This document shows, in pieces, positions 8,077 to 11,420 of a stretch of 11,420 bases of DNA. Every line of letters begins with the position of its first letter. The stretch's first letter is position 1. The translations under genes were made by a program, and so were the position numbers. The DNA is from Flavobacterium psychrophilum. Its GTDB lineage: Bacteria; Bacteroidota; Bacteroidia; Flavobacteriales; Flavobacteriaceae. Under the pieces are notes generated by a model. The model had not been told where the DNA came from. It did not search any database and saw only the letters and a list, made by a program, of their open reading frames with translations. The stretch spans positions 1 through 11,420 of the forward strand of contig CALPPS020000077.1 in assembly GCA_943325515.2 (NCBI GenBank), read 5' to 3'.

Positions 8077-8775
8077 TTAAATCCAACCCATACAATCCGC
8101 AAAATCATATGTAGCTAATGCTAAACCAACTGGACCCAAAGCTCTTCCTCCAATTTTTCTAATTAGTTTCAGAACTCCTCTTCTTCCTAAACCTGCAACA
8201 CCATTCTGTAATAGTTCAAATGCAGCAGTGATGCCAATTGCATCAGCTATACATCCACCAATTGTATCACTTTGTGCATATGTTGAATTTAGTCCAATAA
8301 ATGATAAAGAAGCTAATTGATAATCATCCTTCGTAAAAATTGATAATGTTTGACCATTGTCAATTAACTCTTCTGCTTTTACAATAGCTTCTGCTGTTAA
8401 AGCTACTTTTTCACTATCAAGGCTTCCGAATTCTGCAATTATTTCTTTTTCTGTTATACCATAAGATTTAATGAGTGTTAATGCGTCGGGTTTAATTATT
8501 TCAGTGTAAAGAATAGCCTTTTCTTCTCTACTAATTCCTCTTTGCATTAGAGAATTATTTATCACATTATTGTTAGCAGTCATCATAGTTTTTTTGAAAT
8601 TATTAATTTCAGTTGTTCTATCTATAGAATTATCCATTTCGTAATAGTTATCCTTATTACAAGACTGAATTATAGATGCAATAAACGAAAATGAAACTCC
8701 TAATGCAATTAACATAAAATAACCTTTTATAAATTTTTTCAAATTTAGATTTACAACATTAATTATATTCTTCAT
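8077..8775 (-). CDS. Surface-type lipoprotein with Gly/Ala-rich, Cys-bracketed cationic C-terminus, 232 aa
   Basis: The long N-terminal signal (basic residues up to K17, hydrophobic 19-36) ends in IIQSC, with C39 as lipidation site. It is followed by NKDNYYEMD, which resembles the C-x-K-D/E lipoprotein surface-export signal described in Capnocytophaga. Residues 45-165 are mostly charged helix (EEKAILYTEIIKPDA, SEKVALTAEAIVKAEELI), ending near NSTYAQSD. The last about 60 residues differ: C175 and C228 bracket a Gly/Ala-rich segment with a basic cluster (R198, R199, K203, R206, K207, R211) and GGRALGPVGLALA, ending DCMGWI. An LGPVG-type hydrophobic tail ending in a Cys resembles other unnamed Bacteroidota proteins, and broadly bacteriocin-like peptides with a long leader (halocin C8-like layout). 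I cannot confirm homology. The gene begins at 8775, 13 nt from the 57-aa gene downstream. The exact function is unknown; a surface-displayed or released toxin is a hypothesis. Confidence 0.75.
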   Translation of the reverse strand: MKNIINVVNLNLKKFIKGYFMLIALGVSFSFIASIIQSCNKDNYYEMDNSIDRTTEINNFKKTMMTANNNVINNSLMQRGISREEKAILYTEIIKPDALTLIKSYGITEKEIIAEFGSLDSEKVALTAEAIVKAEELIDNGQTLSIFTKDDYQLASLSFIGLNSTYAQSDTIGGCIADAIGITAAFELLQNGVAGLGRRGVLKLIRKIGGRALGPVGLALATYDFADCMGWI

Positions 8776-9128
8776 AATAATATTTACTTCCCATTAGATT
8801 AATACGGACTACCGTAAGGACGATAACTTTAGGTACTATTTTATAAAACTTCATGTTTTTTTGGTTAATGTACCGCCCTGCTAACTTACTAATTTTTCTA
8901 CTTTTGAGTCGCTTGTTTTATGTTACATAATCCTTTCAATTATGTTTTTAGCCATTTTTCAGCGTTAACGTAGTTCAAAATTTTCTGCCAACTTCCATAT
9001 TGAAGCAATAAACATTCGCTTTTTTACCCTAATACGGGTGATTACACGAAAGTTTTGTTTCACTTTTTTTTATTTTTCAAATGAAATAAATAAAAAGCAA
9101 AATCTATTTCACATATATTAAAAAATGC

Positions 9129-9255
9129 TCGGCAGTTAAAATTTTTTAAGAAGTGATTTCTTGGGCTAATTACACCCAACAGGTTTTAGTATAACTACTC
9201 GATATACTGCCACTAGAAGTTTTGAAATGGCGGTTGCGAGTTTTTTAACTGCTGA
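9129..9255. other. Multi-stem foldable element (possible structured RNA or mobile-element end)
   Basis: A 13-bp closing stem pairs TCGGCAGTTAAAA (9129-9141) with TTTTAACTGCTGA (9243-9255), with one G-T wobble. Inside lie TTGGG / CCCAA (9161-9165 with 9175-9179), alternatively AAGAA / TTCTT (9148-9152 with 9158-9162). A two-part stem follows: ACTCG / CGAGT (9197-9201 with 9237-9241) continuing into ACTGCCA / TGGCGGT (9206-9212 with 9228-9234, one wobble). This is more ordered pairing than expected for spacer DNA. I do not match it to a known riboswitch or to attC. Part of it overlaps a decayed coding-like frame (9170-9277). Confidence 0.4.
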
Positions 9256-9277
9256 AGGAATGCAGCTTATAGGTTAG
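9170..9277 (+). pseudogene. Possible 3' fragment of a decayed gene (35 codons)
   Basis: Between a TAA (9167-9169) and a TAG (9275-9277) the frame reads LHPTGFSITTRYTATRSFEMAV and on to GMQLIG. Its composition looks protein-like, unlike the surrounding AT-rich spacer. There is no start codon with a leader, and the upstream frame is stopped. It may be the tail of a lost gene, for example from a mobile element, or simply chance reading through the folded element. The source gene is not recognised. Confidence 0.2.
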
Positions 9278-9287
9278 AATTTTTTTT

Positions 9288-9348
9288 GGCATGTTCATAA
9301 TGAGTGGTTTTCGATAAACTATTTTAAAGTAAATTTATTCTTTGATAA
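9288..9348 (+). repeat. 61-bp direct repeat, copy 2
   Basis: This is identical to 7042-7102. The bases before it (TTAGAATTTTTTTT) resemble the IS3-like end of copy 1 only loosely, and the bases after it diverge after AC. It therefore marks the right edge of the - strand island. Confidence 0.95.
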
Positions 9349-9440
9349 AACGTTACTTTGAATTAGCTAGATCTAACCTTTAGTTATTAGTAATTTATAA
9401 GACATTTAGTTAGCCTAAAATAGCGCATATAAAGTAAAAT

Positions 9441-9448
9441 TAATTTTG
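9441..9448 (+). promoter_or_regulatory. Candidate Bacteroidota -7 element for the oxidoreductase-mtgA transcript
   Basis: TAATTTTG fits the Bacteroidota TAnnTTTG -7 consensus and lies about 170 nt before the oxidoreductase start. No clear TTG-type -33 element sits at the usual spacing upstream, so this is weak in such AT-rich DNA. Confidence 0.2.
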
Positions 9449-9616
9449 AAAAATCATTTCTTTATTTGCTTAAACTAGTATTAAATAGGTTAACGGGAAC
9501 TTAAATTCTTGCCAGAAAAAGAAATAATAAAAGTATTTTGTCAGAAAAGTATAAATTTTCACTAAAAGTGCTTTATGTTTTATCTGAAAAAAGTATTTTT
9601 AGAAAAAATTATTTAA

Positions 9617-10732
9617 ATGAATTTTAGCTATTGGGAACTTAAAAATTGGTTTACAGCTGTTGATTATACAATTGTTGGAAGCGGCATTGTAGGTTTACAT
9701 TGTGCACTTACTTTAAGAGAAAAATATCCCGAAAGTAAAATCCTTGTGTTAGAAAAAGGAATTTTACCTCAAGGCGCAAGTACAAAAAATGCAGGTTTTG
9801 CTTGTTTTGGTAGTATTTCTGAAATACTTGACGATTTAAAATCACATTCTGAAGAAGAAGTTATTCAACTTATTCAAAAAAGATGGGAAGGGTTACAATT
9901 ACTGCGTAAAAATCTTAGCGATGAAGCAATTGATTTTAAACCCTATGGGGGCTATGAATTATTTCTTAAAGAAGATGAAAGTAATTATATTGAATGTTTA
10001 CAAAAAATGCCTTTTATCAATGAAGTCTTAAAACCTATTTTTAGAAATGAAGTTTTTACAAAAGAAGTTGACCGTTTTGATTTCAAAGGGATACAAGAAT
10101 ATTTGATATTTAATCCGTTTGAAGCCCAAATCGATACTGGAAAGATGATGGATGCTTTGCTCAAAAAAGCTATTGCTAACAATATTTTAATTCTTAATCA
10201 AGTAGAAGTTATAGCTTTTCAAGACAAAACAAATACTGTTGAAGTAGCTTTTAATGATTTTAAATTTACAACAAATAAACTACTTTTTGCTACCAATGGT
10301 TTTGCGGGTCAGATAACTAACAATCAAGTAAAACCTGCTAGAGCACAAGTTTTAATCACAGAACCTATTCTTAATTTAGATATCAAAGGAACTTTCCACT
10401 TGGATAAAGGCTATTATTATTTTAGAAATATTGATGATAGAATTCTTTTGGGTGGAGGAAGAAATTTAGATTTCGAAGGCGAAACCACCACTGAATTAGG
10501 TCAAACAGAATTAATTCAAAATCGTTTGGAGGAATTATTAAAAGAAGTAATTTTACCAAATACCGATTTCAAAATTGCGCATCGATGGAGTGGCATTATG
10601 GGATTAGGTTCCAGTAAGAATCCAATAGTTGAACAACTTTCGGAAAATGTGTATTGCGGAGTAAGACTGGGTGGAATGGGAGTTGCGATTGGAAGTTTAA
10701 TAGGTCAAGAATTAGCCGATTTAGTAAAATAA
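9617..10732 (+). CDS. FAD-dependent oxidoreductase, DAO (D-amino-acid oxidase) family
   Basis: The protein has 371 aa, a usual length for single-domain DAO-type flavoenzymes. The dinucleotide fold begins DYTIVGSGIVGLHCALTL, with GSGIVG at 21-26 and the ribose-binding acidic residue E46 in ILVLEKG. STKNAGFACFGS (55-66) is the FAD-proximal segment, ATNGF (225-229) the second FAD contact, HRWSGIMG (322-329) the family's late motif, and GVRLGGMGVAIGSLIGQELADL the C-terminal FAD-binding helix. There is no signal peptide, so it is cytoplasmic. The family oxidises amine or amino-acid substrates (glycine oxidase, sarcosine oxidase, gamma-glutamylputrescine oxidase); the substrate here cannot be read. 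The start at 9617 is kept because MNFSYWELKNW lies at a normal distance before the Rossmann fold and the upstream leader is A/T-rich. mtgA follows after 3 nt, suggesting one transcript. Confidence 0.88.
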   Translation: MNFSYWELKNWFTAVDYTIVGSGIVGLHCALTLREKYPESKILVLEKGILPQGASTKNAGFACFGSISEILDDLKSHSEEEVIQLIQKRWEGLQLLRKNLSDEAIDFKPYGGYELFLKEDESNYIECLQKMPFINEVLKPIFRNEVFTKEVDRFDFKGIQEYLIFNPFEAQIDTGKMMDALLKKAIANNILILNQVEVIAFQDKTNTVEVAFNDFKFTTNKLLFATNGFAGQITNNQVKPARAQVLITEPILNLDIKGTFHLDKGYYYFRNIDDRILLGGGRNLDFEGETTTELGQTELIQNRLEELLKEVILPNTDFKIAHRWSGIMGLGSSKNPIVEQLSENVYCGVRLGGMGVAIGSLIGQELADLVK

Positions 10733-10735
10733 AAT

Positions 10736-11416
10736 ATGTTTAGAAAGATTACTCGATTGATTTGGAAAATTATGCTTTGGTTTTTTGGACTTTCCATCTT
10801 ATCTGTCATTATTTTCAAATGGGTTCCCATTCCCTTTACACCATTAATGGTGATTAGAATCATAGAATTTAAATCAGATAATCAAGATGCTATTTACAGT
10901 CACGATTGGGTTCCTTTAGAAGAAATTTCGACAAATCTTCAAAAAGCTGTTATCGCTAGCGAAGATGGTAATTTTTTAAAGCATAACGGCTTTGATTTTG
11001 AAGCCATGCAAAAAGCTTTCAAAAATAATCAAAAAGGGAAAAAACTTAAAGGAGGAAGTACCATTTCACAACAAACCGCCAAAAATGTTTTCTTGTGGCA
11101 AGGCAGAAGTTATCTGCGCAAAGGATTAGAGGCGTATTTCACCGTTTTGATAGAATTGATTTGGGGTAAAGAACGCATTATGGAAGTGTACTTGAATAGT
11201 ATAGAAATGGGTAATGGGGTTTATGGTGCCGAAGCTGCTACACAATATTGGTATAGAAAAAGCGCGGCTAGTTTAACTAAGCGAGAAGCAGCTGGAATTG
11301 CGGCAATATTACCTAATCCTAGAAAGTATAAAGCAACTAATTCTAGTTCTTACATCGAAAGAAGAAAGGATAGAATTATGCGCGTAATGCGACATGTAGG
11401 GAAAATAGAGTATTAA
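10736..11416 (+). CDS. mtgA: Monofunctional biosynthetic peptidoglycan transglycosylase
   Basis: The protein has 226 aa and is complete; the stop is at 11414-11416. One N-terminal transmembrane segment (about 9-28) anchors a periplasmic GT51 domain. The GT51 motifs are present in order: EDGNFLKHNG (76-85, catalytic E76), KGGSTISQQTAKN (105-117), RKGLEAY (128-134, second glutamate E132, 56 residues after E76), KERIMEVYLN (145-154), and GNGVYGAEAA followed by LPNPRKYKA. It polymerises lipid II into glycan strands. There is no transpeptidase domain, which separates it from class A penicillin-binding proteins. Its ATG lies 3 nt after the oxidoreductase stop, so translation is probably coupled. 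No functional link to the oxidoreductase is evident beyond gene order. Confidence 0.95.
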   Translation: MFRKITRLIWKIMLWFFGLSILSVIIFKWVPIPFTPLMVIRIIEFKSDNQDAIYSHDWVPLEEISTNLQKAVIASEDGNFLKHNGFDFEAMQKAFKNNQKGKKLKGGSTISQQTAKNVFLWQGRSYLRKGLEAYFTVLIELIWGKERIMEVYLNSIEMGNGVYGAEAATQYWYRKSAASLTKREAAGIAAILPNPRKYKATNSSSYIERRKDRIMRVMRHVGKIEY

Positions 11417-11420
11417 AAAA

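Larger units (their letters stand above)
8776..9616. other. Long non-coding interval (841 bp) with hairpins, repeat copy 2 and a foldable element
   Basis: No convincing gene is visible on either strand. Contents from left to right: a hairpin TACGG-ACTA-CCGTA (8803-8816); a mixed-composition tract 8870-9000 without long open frames; a hairpin TTACCC / GGGTGA (9024-9029 with 9036-9041, one wobble); an AT-rich run 9060-9126; a strongly folded block 9129-9255; the second 61-bp repeat 9288-9348; then AT-rich leader sequence before the oxidoreductase. The size and the multiple structures are unusual for this compact genome type and suggest accumulated remnants of mobile DNA. The - strand promoter of the 232-aa gene should lie in the first part, but no TAnnTTTG motif was found there. 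Confidence 0.6.

Noticed and set aside
8899..8906. TACTTTTG as a + strand Bacteroidota promoter
   Set aside because: It matches TAnnTTTG, but the nearest TTTG upstream is too far (about 35 nt) and no + strand gene follows for about 700 bp.
8870..8970. GCTAAC / GCGTTAAC motifs as an integron attC site
   Set aside because: The bases do not fit the RYYYAAC / GTRRRRY-type core pair, and no integrase or cassette array is present.
9495..9643. 11-base repeat GGGAACTTAAA at 9495 and 9633
   Set aside because: It is short and AT-biased; one copy is inside the oxidoreductase coding start and the frames differ, so it is probably coincidence.
9985..10182. 65-codon - strand frame opposite the FAD oxidoreductase
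   Set aside because: It is antisense shadow of a conserved enzyme.

Overview
The window looks like a chromosomal segment of a Flavobacterium-type member of the Bacteroidota. It is AT-rich, has A-rich leaders without Shine-Dalgarno sites, and carries a type IX secretion (T9SS) module typical of gliding or adhesive Flavobacteriia. Everything here was read by eye; no database search was run.

Region 1 (1-6965, + strand) is a three-gene surface module. The 3' part of a giant multidomain secreted protein ends in a type B T9SS sorting domain. It is followed by a PorP/SprF-family outer membrane protein and a PorE-like TPR/beta-propeller/OmpA lipid-free periplasmic anchor protein. A clean rho-independent terminator closes the module. 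By analogy with SprB/SprF, the PorP/SprF protein probably serves export or surface attachment of the adhesin, and the OmpA-type protein links the assembly to peptidoglycan.

Region 2 (about 7020-9350) is an accessory island. Its genes are all on the - strand, opposite to both flanks, and it lies between two perfect 61-bp direct repeats (7042-7102 and 9288-9348). It holds a 154-aa lipoprotein, a 125-bp GC-rich nested palindrome, a 57-aa two-helix membrane protein, and a 232-aa lipoprotein. The 232-aa protein has a Lys/Asp surface-export-like signal after its lipid cysteine and a Gly/Ala-rich cationic C-terminus bracketed by two cysteines. The 232-aa and 57-aa genes are 13 nt apart and are the best candidate for an undescribed system: possibly a surface toxin or bacteriocin-like effector with a small membrane immunity partner. 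This is inference from architecture only. The island also has an IS3-type terminal inverted repeat without its element, and a strongly foldable 127-bp element (9129-9255) that may be a structured RNA, a mobile-element end or a decayed gene end.

Region 3 (9617-11416, + strand) is ordinary housekeeping: a DAO-family FAD oxidoreductase and, 3 nt later, mtgA, a monofunctional peptidoglycan glycosyltransferase, probably one transcript.
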